Origin: Spirochaetales bacterium
Lineage (GTDB): Bacteria > Spirochaetota > Spirochaetia > DSM-2461
Assembly (NCBI GenBank): GCA_028532905.1
Contig: JAQQAM010000254.1
Location: 1 to 54,919, forward strand
Length of the DNA stretch: 54,919 nt
Direction: 5' to 3'
Part shown: piece by piece, positions 32,554 through 40,547 of the stretch
How the letters are laid out: each line of letters starts with the position of its first letter
Position numbering within the stretch: position 1 is the first letter of the stretch
Made by a program: the position numbers and the translations under genes
Notes under the pieces: generated by a model
What the model was told of the DNA's origin: nothing
Database searches by the model: none
Seen by the model: only the letters and a program-made list of their open reading frames with translations

Positions 32554-33528
32554 TTATTTCAGCAGTCCTACACTTTCAAGAGTGGGCTCAAGAACCTTTT
32601 CCATATTGGAGAGGAACTCCTCGTATCCGGCAGAATTCTTGTAAACCAGATTGAGACCGACTTCATCACAGAAAGCTCTGAACTCAGGATCGTCGAACAT
32701 CTTTTTGAAACCCTCTTCCAAAATGGCGACAACTTCGGGATCCACACCCTTGGGAAGAGCCAGTCCTCTCCAGTCCAGTACAGGAGCGGAGATATCGTAA
32801 CCGGCTTCTACAACAGTGGGGATATCGGGAAATCCGGCTTCTTCTACAACATTGTTAACAGAAAGAACCTTGACTTCACCTGCTTCATAAAGCTGTTTGA
32901 TTTCGGCAATTCCGGCTACAGCTACATCCACGTGTCCGCCGAGAACAGCAGAACGGGCGGGAGCGGCACCATCGAAGGGTACATAGTTGAACTCAATTCC
33001 CAGCTCTGTCGCCAGAGAGGCAGCAGAAAGGTGTTTGTCGCCACCGGCTCCAGTGTGTCCCAGAGAAACCTGTCCGGGATTGGCTTTGGCGTACTCTACA
33101 AGATCCTTAAGAGAGTCCCACTGAGAGTCAGCGTTTACATACAGAACAGCAGCACTCTGATTCAGGAGCTGAAGCAGTTCAAAATCTCTGTAAGTCATAT
33201 CAGACAGACCCATCAGGTTGTATGTACTGAGACCGAAAGTGATCATACCGACTGTGTATCCGTCAGGACGGGCAGCCATGGCAGCACCCATACCGACAAC
33301 ACCCTGTCCGCCGGTTTTGTTCACAACATTTACATTGACTCCGATATGCTCGGGAGCATTTTTAACAAGGGCACGGGCAATAGTGTCTGTTCCGCCTCCG
33401 GCAGACCAGGGAACAATCAGAGTAATGTCCTTATTGGGGAAAGAACTACCTTTGTCCTGCTGACCTTCAGCAGAGATCATTCCACCGAACAGAGCCAGTA
33501 CGATAAGTATCGCAGCAATTTTTTTCAT
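32554..33528 (-). CDS. tctC: TctC-type solute-binding protein
   Basis: This 324-residue periplasmic protein of the Bug/TctC family has a signal peptide (MKKIAAILIVLALFGGMISA, then EGQQD). The mature part shows the family opening DITLIVPWSAGGGTDTIAR, the ligand loop VNKTGGQGVVG and RPDGYTVG. Translation starts at 33528, since AGGAG lies seven bases before that ATG. The open frame to 33657 is only a read-through extension. It delivers a carboxylate or similar acid to TctAB. It lies 121 bases after the GlcG-like gene in the IclR-controlled operon. Confidence 0.93.
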   Translation of the reverse strand: MKKIAAILIVLALFGGMISAEGQQDKGSSFPNKDITLIVPWSAGGGTDTIARALVKNAPEHIGVNVNVVNKTGGQGVVGMGAAMAARPDGYTVGMITFGLSTYNLMGLSDMTYRDFELLQLLNQSAAVLYVNADSQWDSLKDLVEYAKANPGQVSLGHTGAGGDKHLSAASLATELGIEFNYVPFDGAAPARSAVLGGHVDVAVAGIAEIKQLYEAGEVKVLSVNNVVEEAGFPDIPTVVEAGYDISAPVLDWRGLALPKGVDPEVVAILEEGFKKMFDDPEFRAFCDEVGLNLVYKNSAGYEEFLSNMEKVLEPTLESVGLLK

Positions 33529-33649
33529 AGAAAACTCCTTATACCTTACCAGAGCCTTTTTTCCGGCAGTGGTAATTTTTAAATATTTGGACCCGAAGGC
33601 CAAAACGCATATATAATCAGCCCTCTCATGAGGGATAATTAACTTAGAA

Positions 33650-34123
33650 TCAATCAATATAGGGCTTCATGGGATTTTCAGATTTAAACTGTTCATATTC
33701 AGCCTGGGCAAACTGCTGTATGGCCACGGCAATCCAGCCGCTTACCATCACGTCATACCAGGGTTCCACACCGCTGGCAGCCACAATAACACCGTTATGC
33801 TCAAAAGAACCGTAAAAGGCGATATCTCCGTCCTGAAGGGTTGCAGGAGCCATAAGATGTTTCTCCTTGTTGCTCCTGCCGTCCCGCCAGGCCTGCTTTG
33901 CCTTGGCAAGGGCAAATTCATCAAAAGGAATCTGCCAGTTCGATTTATCAGTAGTGGAGTGTTCCAGAAGAATGGCTTCTTCAAAGGAACAGTCCCAGGG
34001 ATGAAGGAGAGGATTCATAATGACTATATGCATATCTTCCCGCTTGGCTTTTTCTGCCAGCAGCTTCTTGATAGCCGGCTCCAGGATCATAAGAGCTGTT
34101 TTGCATATAGATTCATGATTCAT
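33650..34123 (-). CDS. GlcG/HbpS-like (DUF336) protein
   Basis: The 157-residue soluble protein looks like a divergent member of the GlcG/HbpS family. It has a helical N-terminus, a strand HIVIMNPLLHPWDC, the helix ALAKAKQAWRDGRSNKEKHL, then DIAFYGSFEHNGVIVAASGVEPWYD, which resembles the family's G-G-x-P-x ... V-A-V-S-G-x-x core. Members bind haem, cobalamin or small acids, and are often encoded beside glycolate or propanediol genes. The ATG at 34123 has AAGGA eight bases upstream. It is the first gene of the operon under the TTGACA/TATCAT promoter and the GAAAC palindrome. The family call is moderate and the function is unknown. Confidence 0.55.
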   Translation of the reverse strand: MNHESICKTALMILEPAIKKLLAEKAKREDMHIVIMNPLLHPWDCSFEEAILLEHSTTDKSNWQIPFDEFALAKAKQAWRDGRSNKEKHLMAPATLQDGDIAFYGSFEHNGVIVAASGVEPWYDVMVSGWIAVAIQQFAQAEYEQFKSENPMKPYID

Positions 34124-34149
34124 TATAATCATCCTTAGTTTCATTATTC

Positions 34150-34203
34150 GAAACATCGTTTCTTTATTTCTCGATGATAAATTCCTTTTTTCTGATCTGT
34201 CAA
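34150..34203 (-). promoter_or_regulatory. Promoter and IclR operator of the glcG-like/tct/adh operon
   Basis: On the minus strand TTGACA (34203-34198) and TATCAT (34179-34174) are 18 bp apart, giving a start near 34167. Just downstream, GAAAC-ATC-GTTTC (34150-34162) is a perfect palindrome, well placed to block elongation or clearance. The same palindrome lies in the iclR promoter. Confidence 0.75.
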
Positions 34204-34236
34204 CCGAATTCTGATGATTTGAGGTACTTTTTTTCC

Positions 34237-34265
34237 TTGACGGAAACAGTGTTTCGTAATATGAA
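34237..34265 (+). promoter_or_regulatory. Promoter and operator of iclR
   Basis: TTGACG (34237-34242) and TATGAA (34260-34265) are 17 bp apart and would start transcription at about 34272, the first base of the iclR start codon. The spacer contains a second perfect GAAAC-AGT-GTTTC palindrome (34243-34255), so IclR probably represses itself. Confidence 0.65.
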
Positions 34266-34271
34266 ATATAT

Positions 34272-35099
34272 ATGAAAGATAAAAAAGAGAAACTGAATAC
34301 AATCGGAAAAGCGGTTGCCATAATCGAAACGATACAGAATGCCAACAGAGCTCTGAGCATCAAGGATATAGCAGAAACTCTGAGAATCAATAAATCATCA
34401 CTGCACCACCATATGAAAACTCTCTGTGAGTTCGGGTATCTGCAGAAGGATGAGGAATCAAGGAAGTATGATATAGGCCTCGCTCTTGTCAGAGTAGGAC
34501 AGTCCTATCTACAGAGGCTCGATGTCCGGGAGAGGGGTCATTATCATCTGGCAAAACTGAGTGAGCAGCTCAGTGAAACAGCCCATATGCTGGTTCTGGA
34601 TCAAACAGAGATAGTCTATGTGGACAAGGTGGATGTGAATCATCAGCCGGGAGCCCTGCAGTGTTCTTCCTATATCGGTCACCGGACGGATTTCTACTCC
34701 ACCGCTGCGGGTAAGATTCTGCTGGCTCATCTGGAAAGAGGCGACAGAGACAGAATTATTTCTGCTGTGGAAATAAGACCACTGACCGAATTTACAATTA
34801 AAGACAAGACGGATTATCTGAAAGAACTGGAAGAGGTGAGACTGAAGGGCTATGCTCTGGACCTTCAGGAGCATGCACTGGGACTCCAGTGTATTTCTGT
34901 TCCCATTCTGAATCTTCATTCCCAGTGTGTGGCAGCCATTTCTGTATCCTGTCCGGTGAGTATTATCAATAGAGAGACTCTCGAGGGTGAGATCCTGAAA
35001 AAGCTTAAAGAAACAGGATTGCAGATATCCATGACCATGGGATACATTCCCGAATCCGGCCACAATCAACCTTATATGTTCCGACTCTCCTCAGAGTAA
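34272..35099 (+). CDS. IclR-family transcription regulator
   Basis: The 275-residue protein has an N-terminal winged helix (IGKAVAIIETIQNANRALS, then IKDIAETLRINKSSLHHHMKTL, ~8-60) and a C-terminal IclR effector domain (YIGHRTDFYSTAAGKILLAHL, then GYALDLQEHALGLQCISVPI, ~80-255). It lies between two divergent importer operons, and matching palindromes are present at all three promoters, so it likely controls the tct-adh and dctPQM operons and itself. It has no Shine-Dalgarno and appears leaderless. The effector is probably a small carboxylic or sugar acid. Confidence 0.93.
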   Translation: MKDKKEKLNTIGKAVAIIETIQNANRALSIKDIAETLRINKSSLHHHMKTLCEFGYLQKDEESRKYDIGLALVRVGQSYLQRLDVRERGHYHLAKLSEQLSETAHMLVLDQTEIVYVDKVDVNHQPGALQCSSYIGHRTDFYSTAAGKILLAHLERGDRDRIISAVEIRPLTEFTIKDKTDYLKELEEVRLKGYALDLQEHALGLQCISVPILNLHSQCVAAISVSCPVSIINRETLEGEILKKLKETGLQISMTMGYIPESGHNQPYMFRLSSE

Positions 35100-35106
35100 C
35101 AACCTT

Positions 35107-35127
35107 GGGGGGAGGACTCTTCCCCCC
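35107..35127 (+). terminator. GC-rich hairpin after iclR
   Basis: GGGGGGA (35107-35113) pairs with TCCCCCC (35121-35127) seven bases after the iclR stop. No U-tract follows, so it is a weak terminator or an end-protecting hairpin. Confidence 0.5.
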
Positions 35128-35178
35128 TGATCATCCATTTCACATAAATAAACGTCCCTTCTCCTGCAAAGCGTTCTT

Positions 35179-35195
35179 GTTTCTACATTTGAAAC
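35179..35195. promoter_or_regulatory. GTTTC-N7-GAAAC site upstream of the dctP promoter
   Basis: GTTTC (35179-35183) and GAAAC (35191-35195) form an inverted pair with a 7-base spacer. The same GTTTC-N7-GAAAC pair recurs at 35293-35309. It may be an auxiliary IclR site about 80 bp upstream of the start. Confidence 0.4.
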
Positions 35196-35240
35196 GTAAA
35201 TCCGTATTTAAAAATTCCGTTCAGATATACGATTTTTTTG

Positions 35241-35309
35241 TTGACAGATCCGATTTAGTGAACATACAATAATTTTCATTCAACGAAATGTAGTTTCTAA
35301 TTACGAAAC
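35241..35309 (+). promoter_or_regulatory. dctPQM promoter with downstream IclR operator
   Basis: TTGACA (35241-35246) and TACAAT (35265-35270) are 18 bp apart, with a start near 35277. Downstream lie GAAAT-GTA-GTTTC (35285-35297) and a further GAAAC (35305-35309). The first ten bases, TTGACAGATC, are identical to those of the divergent glcG/tct promoter, so the two operons look co-regulated. The 323-bp gap between iclR and dctP is largely filled by this control region, a short leader ORF and a hairpin at 35371-35399. Confidence 0.75.
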
Positions 35310-35322
35310 AAAGGATCATATT

Positions 35323-35349
35323 ATGGCACAATTCTTAGGAAAATCCTGA
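35323..35349 (+). CDS. Eight-codon leader ORF upstream of dctP
   Basis: ATG at 35323 is preceded by AAAGGA seven bases upstream and encodes MAQFLGKS before a TGA at 35347-35349. It lies in the ~146-base dctP leader and is followed by a hairpin (GGATC-A-GCCGG ... CCGG-A-GATCC, 35371-35399) just before the dctP ribosome site. It could be a leader peptide linking translation to downstream expression. The short length makes chance occurrence possible. Confidence 0.3.
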   Translation: MAQFLGKS

Positions 35350-35422
35350 TATATCCTTTCGTTGTTCTGTGGATCAGCCGGTGTTAAATCCGGAGATCCC
35401 TTAATATCAAGGAGGAATGTAA

Positions 35423-36478
35423 ATGACATTCAGAATGAGAAATCTTGGAAAATCTTTTATGATCATGATGCTGAGCGCATCTGTATTCTTTGTCAGCACC
35501 GCTGTTTTCGCAGAGGGGCAGAAAGATACAACAGCCGGAAGCGGAGAAAAAAAGACTGTAAAAATTACAGCTGCGTCCATGTTTGATGAGAATCATCCCT
35601 TTACCCAGTCCTATTACAAATTCGAAGAACTGGTAAATGAATATCAGGACGAAGTAACCATTGAAGTTAAATATGCCCTGAACAAATCTCTGGGAATTGA
35701 AACAGACTACTTCCGCTTTATGAGCCAGGGAGAGTCTGTAGACCTTGCCATTCTGGCTCCTGCCAATATCGCACAGAGAGTCCCCAGCATTGCCATTGTA
35801 GATATGCCCCTTCTGTTCAAAGATGTAGAACACAGAAACAGAGTTCTTGACAGTGATTTGTTTCAGTCCATTGGTGATGATGTTGTTAAAAAGGCAAATA
35901 TACGGATGATCGGCTATGCCGGCGGTGCCAGCCGCAGCATTATATCCAACTATCCTATCAGTAATATGGATGAACTTCAGGGATTCAAACTGAGAGTACA
36001 GGGAGCCCCCATCTGGGCCAAAGTATTCGACGCTGTTGGCGCTCAGCCTTCCGTAATAGCCTATGATGAGGTGTACAGCGCCATTCAGACCGGTGTAATC
36101 CAGGGTCTTGAGAATGAAGTTGTGAGCTATGACCAGATGAGATTCTTCGAAGTAGCCCCCCACTATACAAGCAATGAACACTCTCTGACGGTTCGTCCTT
36201 TGTTCATGTCTGAAAAAACCTTTAAAAAGTTTTCTCCCACTGTGCAGGCAGCTATTCTGAAAGCCGGGAAAGAAGCGGGAGCCTACGGTTCTCAGCTGGA
36301 ACTGGATCAGTCCACTGTAGTCAGAGAAAAACTGATAGCCGAAGGTCTTGCCAGCTTCCACGAGTTCTCTGATGCCGATAAGGAAGAGTTTGTTAAAAGA
36401 GCAACTCCCGCTCTTCTGGAGTATGTAGAGGAAGCCGGATTTACCGACCTTTACGCAGGAATCCAGAAAATAAAATAA
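35423..36478 (+). CDS. dctP: TRAP transporter solute-binding protein DctP
   Basis: The 351-residue periplasmic protein has a signal peptide ending STAVFAEGQKD and the DctP fold. VKITAASMFDENHPF forms the first strand, GFKLRVQGAPIWAKVFDAVGA contains the family arginine that clamps the ligand carboxylate (R in KLRVQG), and YSAIQTGVIQGLENEV is typical. AAGGAGG lies before the ATG. It captures an organic or sugar acid for DctQM. It is the first structural gene of the plus-strand IclR-controlled operon, after a long leader with an upstream ORF. Confidence 0.95.
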   Translation: MTFRMRNLGKSFMIMMLSASVFFVSTAVFAEGQKDTTAGSGEKKTVKITAASMFDENHPFTQSYYKFEELVNEYQDEVTIEVKYALNKSLGIETDYFRFMSQGESVDLAILAPANIAQRVPSIAIVDMPLLFKDVEHRNRVLDSDLFQSIGDDVVKKANIRMIGYAGGASRSIISNYPISNMDELQGFKLRVQGAPIWAKVFDAVGAQPSVIAYDEVYSAIQTGVIQGLENEVVSYDQMRFFEVAPHYTSNEHSLTVRPLFMSEKTFKKFSPTVQAAILKAGKEAGAYGSQLELDQSTVVREKLIAEGLASFHEFSDADKEEFVKRATPALLEYVEEAGFTDLYAGIQKIK

Positions 36479-36493
36479 TCATCTGTTTCAAAC

Positions 36494-36522
36494 AAAAGGC
36501 CCTGATTCCATCAGGGCCTTTT
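36494..36522 (+). terminator. Terminator/attenuator between dctP and dctQ
   Basis: AAAAGGCCCTGAT (36494-36506) and ATCAGGGCCTTTT (36510-36522) form a perfect 13-bp stem with a three-base loop and a U-rich right arm. It would stop most transcripts after dctP and so keep the binding protein in excess of the membrane subunits. Confidence 0.85.
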
Positions 36523-36538
36523 ATGTTCAAGGAAAATT

Positions 36539-37048
36539 ATGTCTGATATACAACTGGAGGCAGGAGCCTCCCGACCAAAAAGAGTGATTCACACTCTCTA
36601 TAAAAGTCTGGTTCATCTGCAGACCACACTTCTGGCAGTGCTGCTGGTTCTGGTAACACTGCAGATTCTGGCCCGCCTTATCCCGTTTATGCCTCATATG
36701 CTGTGGACCGAAGAAATAGCACGATTTGTTCTGATCTGGATGATCTTTCTGGGCGCTGCGATCGGAGTCAGAGAGAATACCCATTTCACCGTTAGCCTTG
36801 TCCAGGAACCGGACTCCAAAATAGGAGCTGGCATTTGGGAACTTCTTATTGCTCTGGGTGTTTTTGTGTTTGCCGCAATATTTAGCTACAGAGGCTACAA
36901 ATACGCTATGGGCATGTTCTGGGATATCTCTGATATTGCTCAGATATCCATGTTCTGGGTAGGAAGTGCCATCCCCGTATTCGGTCTCCTGGCTCTGATT
37001 TTCATCCTGGAATCTGTAGTATCACAAATAAAAAAGATGAGGGCGTAA
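36539..37048 (+). CDS. dctQ: TRAP transporter small membrane subunit DctQ
   Basis: The 169-residue protein has four membrane segments and the DctQ signature LWTEEIARFVLIWMIFLGAA followed by G-V-R-E-N-T-H-F. It links DctP and DctM in the ion-driven TRAP importer. It follows the dctP terminator, and its stop is two bases before the dctM GTG start, so the two are tightly coupled. Confidence 0.93.
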   Translation: MSDIQLEAGASRPKRVIHTLYKSLVHLQTTLLAVLLVLVTLQILARLIPFMPHMLWTEEIARFVLIWMIFLGAAIGVRENTHFTVSLVQEPDSKIGAGIWELLIALGVFVFAAIFSYRGYKYAMGMFWDISDIAQISMFWVGSAIPVFGLLALIFILESVVSQIKKMRA

Positions 37049-37050
37049 CA

Positions 37051-38349
37051 GTGGCATCCATTCATATAGCATTAATACTTTTCGGTGTGTTTCTCTTTCT
37101 TGTATTCGCCCGTGTTCCCGTAGCCTTTGCTCTGGGGCTTTCCTGCATTCCCGTCATACTGCTCAGCGATACGGTATCACTGTTTGCACTGATTGACAGG
37201 GTTTATATCTCCTACAACTCCTTTCTTCTCCTTTCGGTTCCCTTCTTTCTTCTGGCAGCCAGCCTGATGAATGCCAGCGGCGTCACCGGAAAACTGATGA
37301 AATTGTCACAAACCTCGGTAGGTCATATGCCTGGAGGACTGGGACATGTGAATGTCTTTGTGAGCATGCTTTTTGCCGGTGTTTCCGGCTCCTCCACAGC
37401 CGATGCTGCGGGTATAGGAAAACTGCTGATTCCCGAGATGGTCAATCAGGGATATGACAGACGTTTTTCCATTGCCATTACAGCCTGTTCTTCTGTAATG
37501 GGAGTAATTATCCCCCCCAGTATTCTGATGCTGATCTGGGGAGGAACCATGTCCATATCGGTTGGTTCCCTCTTCCTGGCCGGAATTATCCCGGGGATAC
37601 TTCTGGGACTGTCCATGATGGTTACCGTTTATGTGTATGCAAAAAAGTATAACTATCCCGTCTATGACAGATCTTCGGTACTGGATTTTTTCAAAGCCCT
37701 ATTCGTGGCCATACCCGGTCTCATGACCCCTCTTATTATTCTGGGAGGAATTACTTTCGGGTGGTTTACACCTACAGAAGCTTCGGCCATTGCTGTACTT
37801 TATACTCTGGCACTGGGATTTGCCAATAAAAGCATCACTCTCCAGAATCTGAGAACCATACTGAGTGAAACTGCCAGACTGACCGGGATTTCTCTTTTCT
37901 GCGTGGGAACAGCATCAGCCTTCAGCTGGCTGCTGGCTTATCATGAAGTACCACAGGCCCTTGTCAGTCTTATTGCCTCTGCCAATGTGGGGACCATGGG
38001 AGTCACACTCCTCATTGCACTGCTCTTCCTGATCATAGGACTGTTTATTGATGCCATTCCTGCCATCATCATTATGGGAGGAGTTCTCTACCCCATTGCG
38101 CAACAGGCAGGAATCCATCCTATCCATTTTTCAATCATAGGAGTTGTCTCTCTGGCCTTCGGTCTGGTAACTCCCCCCTACGGTATGTGTCTTCTGATAG
38201 CAGCACGCATCGGAGAAATGGAAGTAAAAAAGGTACTGAAGGATGTGGCGATCATTCTCTTTCCCATGTTTCTGATTCTCGTTCTGATTTGCCTCATTCC
38301 CGATATTGCCATGCTTTTGCCCAGGCTGATCACTCCCCAGTTTCTATAA
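37051..38349 (+). CDS. dctM: TRAP transporter large membrane subunit DctM
   Basis: The 432-residue permease has about 12 membrane segments and the DctM hallmarks RVPVAFALGLSC, SVPFFLLAASLMN, GVSGSSTADAAGIGKLLIPEM and FGWFTPTEASAIAVLY near the middle. It starts at a GTG two bases after dctQ. It carries the acid released by DctP across the inner membrane, driven by Na+ or H+. A hairpin and then a PMI-like gene follow. Confidence 0.95.
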   Translation: MASIHIALILFGVFLFLVFARVPVAFALGLSCIPVILLSDTVSLFALIDRVYISYNSFLLLSVPFFLLAASLMNASGVTGKLMKLSQTSVGHMPGGLGHVNVFVSMLFAGVSGSSTADAAGIGKLLIPEMVNQGYDRRFSIAITACSSVMGVIIPPSILMLIWGGTMSISVGSLFLAGIIPGILLGLSMMVTVYVYAKKYNYPVYDRSSVLDFFKALFVAIPGLMTPLIILGGITFGWFTPTEASAIAVLYTLALGFANKSITLQNLRTILSETARLTGISLFCVGTASAFSWLLAYHEVPQALVSLIASANVGTMGVTLLIALLFLIIGLFIDAIPAIIIMGGVLYPIAQQAGIHPIHFSIIGVVSLAFGLVTPPYGMCLLIAARIGEMEVKKVLKDVAIILFPMFLILVLICLIPDIAMLLPRLITPQFL

Positions 38350-38374
38350 AACTTTTGATAATATAAATCTATCG

Positions 38375-38396
38375 CCGGAGTCTGTTCGGACTCCGG
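38375..38396 (+). terminator. Hairpin after dctM
   Basis: CCGGAGTC (38375-38382) and GACTCCGG (38389-38396) form a perfect stem with a TGTTCG loop, followed by TATTATT. The U-tract is poor, so partial read-through into the PMI-like gene, whose ATG is 20 bases on, is likely. Confidence 0.5.
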
Positions 38397-38415
38397 TATT
38401 ATTAGGAATAACAAA

Positions 38416-39519
38416 ATGAAAACCAATATAACTCACAGCGTTCTGCTGATGCATCCCATGCGTGTGGAACGTACATACACAGGAGGGAAACTCCTTGATC
38501 AGTGGCAGGGGATAGAGCCTGCTTCCGACGGACTGATGCCCGAAGAGTGGATTGCCTCCTCTATTCAGTCCCGATATGCTCCAGACCCTTCAACAGGATT
38601 GAGCCGGATTATTAATAAAGAAAATAGCGGGATGTTTCTTAGAGATTATATTTCCAAAGATCCTGAAGGAGTTCTTGGGGGTAAACACTATCGCAGATTC
38701 GGAGAAAACCAGGGATTTCTGACAAAAATCATTGATTCTGATAAAAGACTGAATATCCAGACTCATCCCGACAGAACCCGGGCAAAACTCCTTTTCAATT
38801 CAGAATATGGTAAATCAGAAGCCTGGTATGTCATGGGCGGCCGCACCATCAACGGAGTGGAACCGTATATTCTTATGGGTTTCAAACCCGGCATGACCAG
38901 GGAAAGATTCGAAAAAATGGTGGCGTCCCAGGATATTGAATCCATGGAAAGATCCCTCCACCGGATTCCGGTGAAAAAGGGTGATGTTTTTTTTATCCCC
39001 AGCGGTATGCCTCATGCGATCGGATCCGGCTGTATGATAGCTGAAATACAGGAACCCACAGATATAACCTTCCGGGTCGAAAAGATATCCCATCCCGGTA
39101 AAACCTACCCGGAAGAGACCTACCATCAGGGAGTAGGATATGAAAAAATGTTCGACTGTTTTGATTACTCCGGGTTTACCGAAGATGGTATACTGGAAAA
39201 GACCAGAATCAAACATCCTGCAGAGACTATTGCTGCCGGAACAACAAGAACTCCATTGATCAACAGTGAAGACAGTGATTTTTTTGCTATGGAGAGGATT
39301 CAGACCGACAGTTCCTGGCAATTGGACAATACCATCGGATTTTCGTCGGCAGTGGTGCTTGAGGGCAGCGGACTCATCAGACATTCAGGCAGTGAATATG
39401 CTTTGAAACGGAGCAGTGAAGTCTTTCTCCCCTGTTCTGATGAACCATATACAATATCTGCCGCCGGGGACCAAAACATGGACATCCTTATTTGTTATCC
39501 GCCGGGAAGAAGAATTTAA
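38416..39519 (+). CDS. Type I mannose-6-phosphate-isomerase-like protein
   Basis: The 367-residue cupin enzyme has the class I PMI metal site: Q115 and H117 in LNIQTHPDR, E135 in GKSEAWYVM and H200 in IPSGMPHAIGSG. A second cupin fills the C-terminal third, ending LICYPPGRRI. Classical ManA interconverts fructose-6-P and mannose-6-P, but this form diverges (MHPMRVERTYTGGKLL at the start), so it may act on another aldose phosphate or uronate. It is the last gene before a strong terminator and follows dctM closely, suggesting it processes the TRAP substrate pathway. Confidence 0.8.
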   Translation: MKTNITHSVLLMHPMRVERTYTGGKLLDQWQGIEPASDGLMPEEWIASSIQSRYAPDPSTGLSRIINKENSGMFLRDYISKDPEGVLGGKHYRRFGENQGFLTKIIDSDKRLNIQTHPDRTRAKLLFNSEYGKSEAWYVMGGRTINGVEPYILMGFKPGMTRERFEKMVASQDIESMERSLHRIPVKKGDVFFIPSGMPHAIGSGCMIAEIQEPTDITFRVEKISHPGKTYPEETYHQGVGYEKMFDCFDYSGFTEDGILEKTRIKHPAETIAAGTTRTPLINSEDSDFFAMERIQTDSSWQLDNTIGFSSAVVLEGSGLIRHSGSEYALKRSSEVFLPCSDEPYTISAAGDQNMDILICYPPGRRI

Positions 39520-39533
39520 TTTCCAGTTAAGAA

Positions 39534-39582
39534 GAAAGAGGCTGCCCTTTCCGGAGTTCTTCCGAAGGGGCAGCCTCTTTTT
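39534..39582. terminator. Bidirectional terminator between convergent operons
   Basis: The long stem AAAGAGGCTGCCC / GGGGCAGCCTCTTT with T-runs on both sides (TTTTTT on plus, TTTCTTCTT on minus) separates the PMI-like gene from the DapA-family gene. Confidence 0.88.
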
Positions 39583-39625
39583 TATATACATATAGACCAG
39601 AAACTGATCAAGGAGAAAATCAGCT

Positions 39626-40513
39626 TCAGGCTGTTAAACCCATTGTCTCCAGAATACTTTTCAGTTTGGCTCTATTGCTGTCTGTCATAGGTTGTATAGG
39701 GAGCCTTGCAGCACCGGCTTTCACACCGATTAATTCAAGGGCTTCTTTTACTACAACCGGGAAGCTTCCAAGGCTGAAAGCATCCCTTAAGGGCGCAAGC
39801 TGTGCCTGAGCCTTTCTGGCCCCCTCCAGATCCCCTTCCTGCACCAGATTGTAGATGCTGGAAACCAGAGCAGGGGCAACATTTGCCGTAGCAGCGACAG
39901 CCCCGACAGCACCGGAAGTCAGCTCATTGTATATACAGGTATCTCTACCGCAGAATACAGAGAAATTTTCCGTATTGTCCAGAATGCTGTTAACATAGGT
40001 CAGGTCTCCGCTTGAGTCTTTCATCCCCACTATATTTTCGATGGTCGACAATCTGATAATAACAGACACAGGAATCACACTCCCTGTTCGTCCGGGATTG
40101 TTGTACAGAAAAACGGGTATATCCACACTTTCCGCCAGGCTTCTATAATGATCAAAAAGCTCATCCTCGTTGAGAGTAATAAAATAGGGATTGATAACAG
40201 AGACGGAAGACAGACCTGCCTTAGCCGCAGCTTTGGAAAGAGCCACAGTCTCATCAGTAGTGATGGCTGCCGTTCCGGCTATTACAGGGTACTTTCCTCC
40301 TGCTTCATCCGCAGCAATTTCGTAAGTTCGAACCCTCTCATCAAAACTCATGGAGAAAAACTCTCCCTGGCTGCCGCCGACAAAGACTCCAGTACAACCA
40401 TTGGAGACAACATGACGCATTACTTTTCTGAGATTGTCCTCCGCAATATTCTTACCATCAGAGGTAAATGGTGTCACCACAGGAGGCAGTACACCATAAA
40501 AATCTTCTTTCAT
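39626..40513 (-). CDS. DapA/NanA-family aldolase or dehydratase
   Basis: The 295-residue (beta/alpha)8 enzyme forms a Schiff base with pyruvate. The catalytic lysine is K165 in IVGMKDSSGD, the tyrosine is Y138 in VFLYNNPGRTG, and the pyruvate carboxylate loop is GGSQGEF (46-52; GTTGE in true DapA). The family includes dihydrodipicolinate synthase, N-acetylneuraminate lyase, 2-keto-3-deoxygluconate aldolase and keto-deoxy-glucarate dehydratase. As the last gene of a tctCBA operon, a 2-keto-3-deoxy sugar-acid role is more likely than lysine synthesis. The ATG at 40513 has AAAGGA seven bases upstream. Confidence 0.88.
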   Translation of the reverse strand: MKEDFYGVLPPVVTPFTSDGKNIAEDNLRKVMRHVVSNGCTGVFVGGSQGEFFSMSFDERVRTYEIAADEAGGKYPVIAGTAAITTDETVALSKAAAKAGLSSVSVINPYFITLNEDELFDHYRSLAESVDIPVFLYNNPGRTGSVIPVSVIIRLSTIENIVGMKDSSGDLTYVNSILDNTENFSVFCGRDTCIYNELTSGAVGAVAATANVAPALVSSIYNLVQEGDLEGARKAQAQLAPLRDAFSLGSFPVVVKEALELIGVKAGAARLPIQPMTDSNRAKLKSILETMGLTA

Positions 40514-40547
40514 TTTATATCCTTTAAAATCACCGGAATCCGGCTGG

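Noticed and set aside
34124-34390. Hydrophobic N-terminal extension of the GlcG-like protein
   Set aside because: It runs across the promoter/operator region and into the divergent iclR gene; the ATG at 34123 has its own AAGGA.
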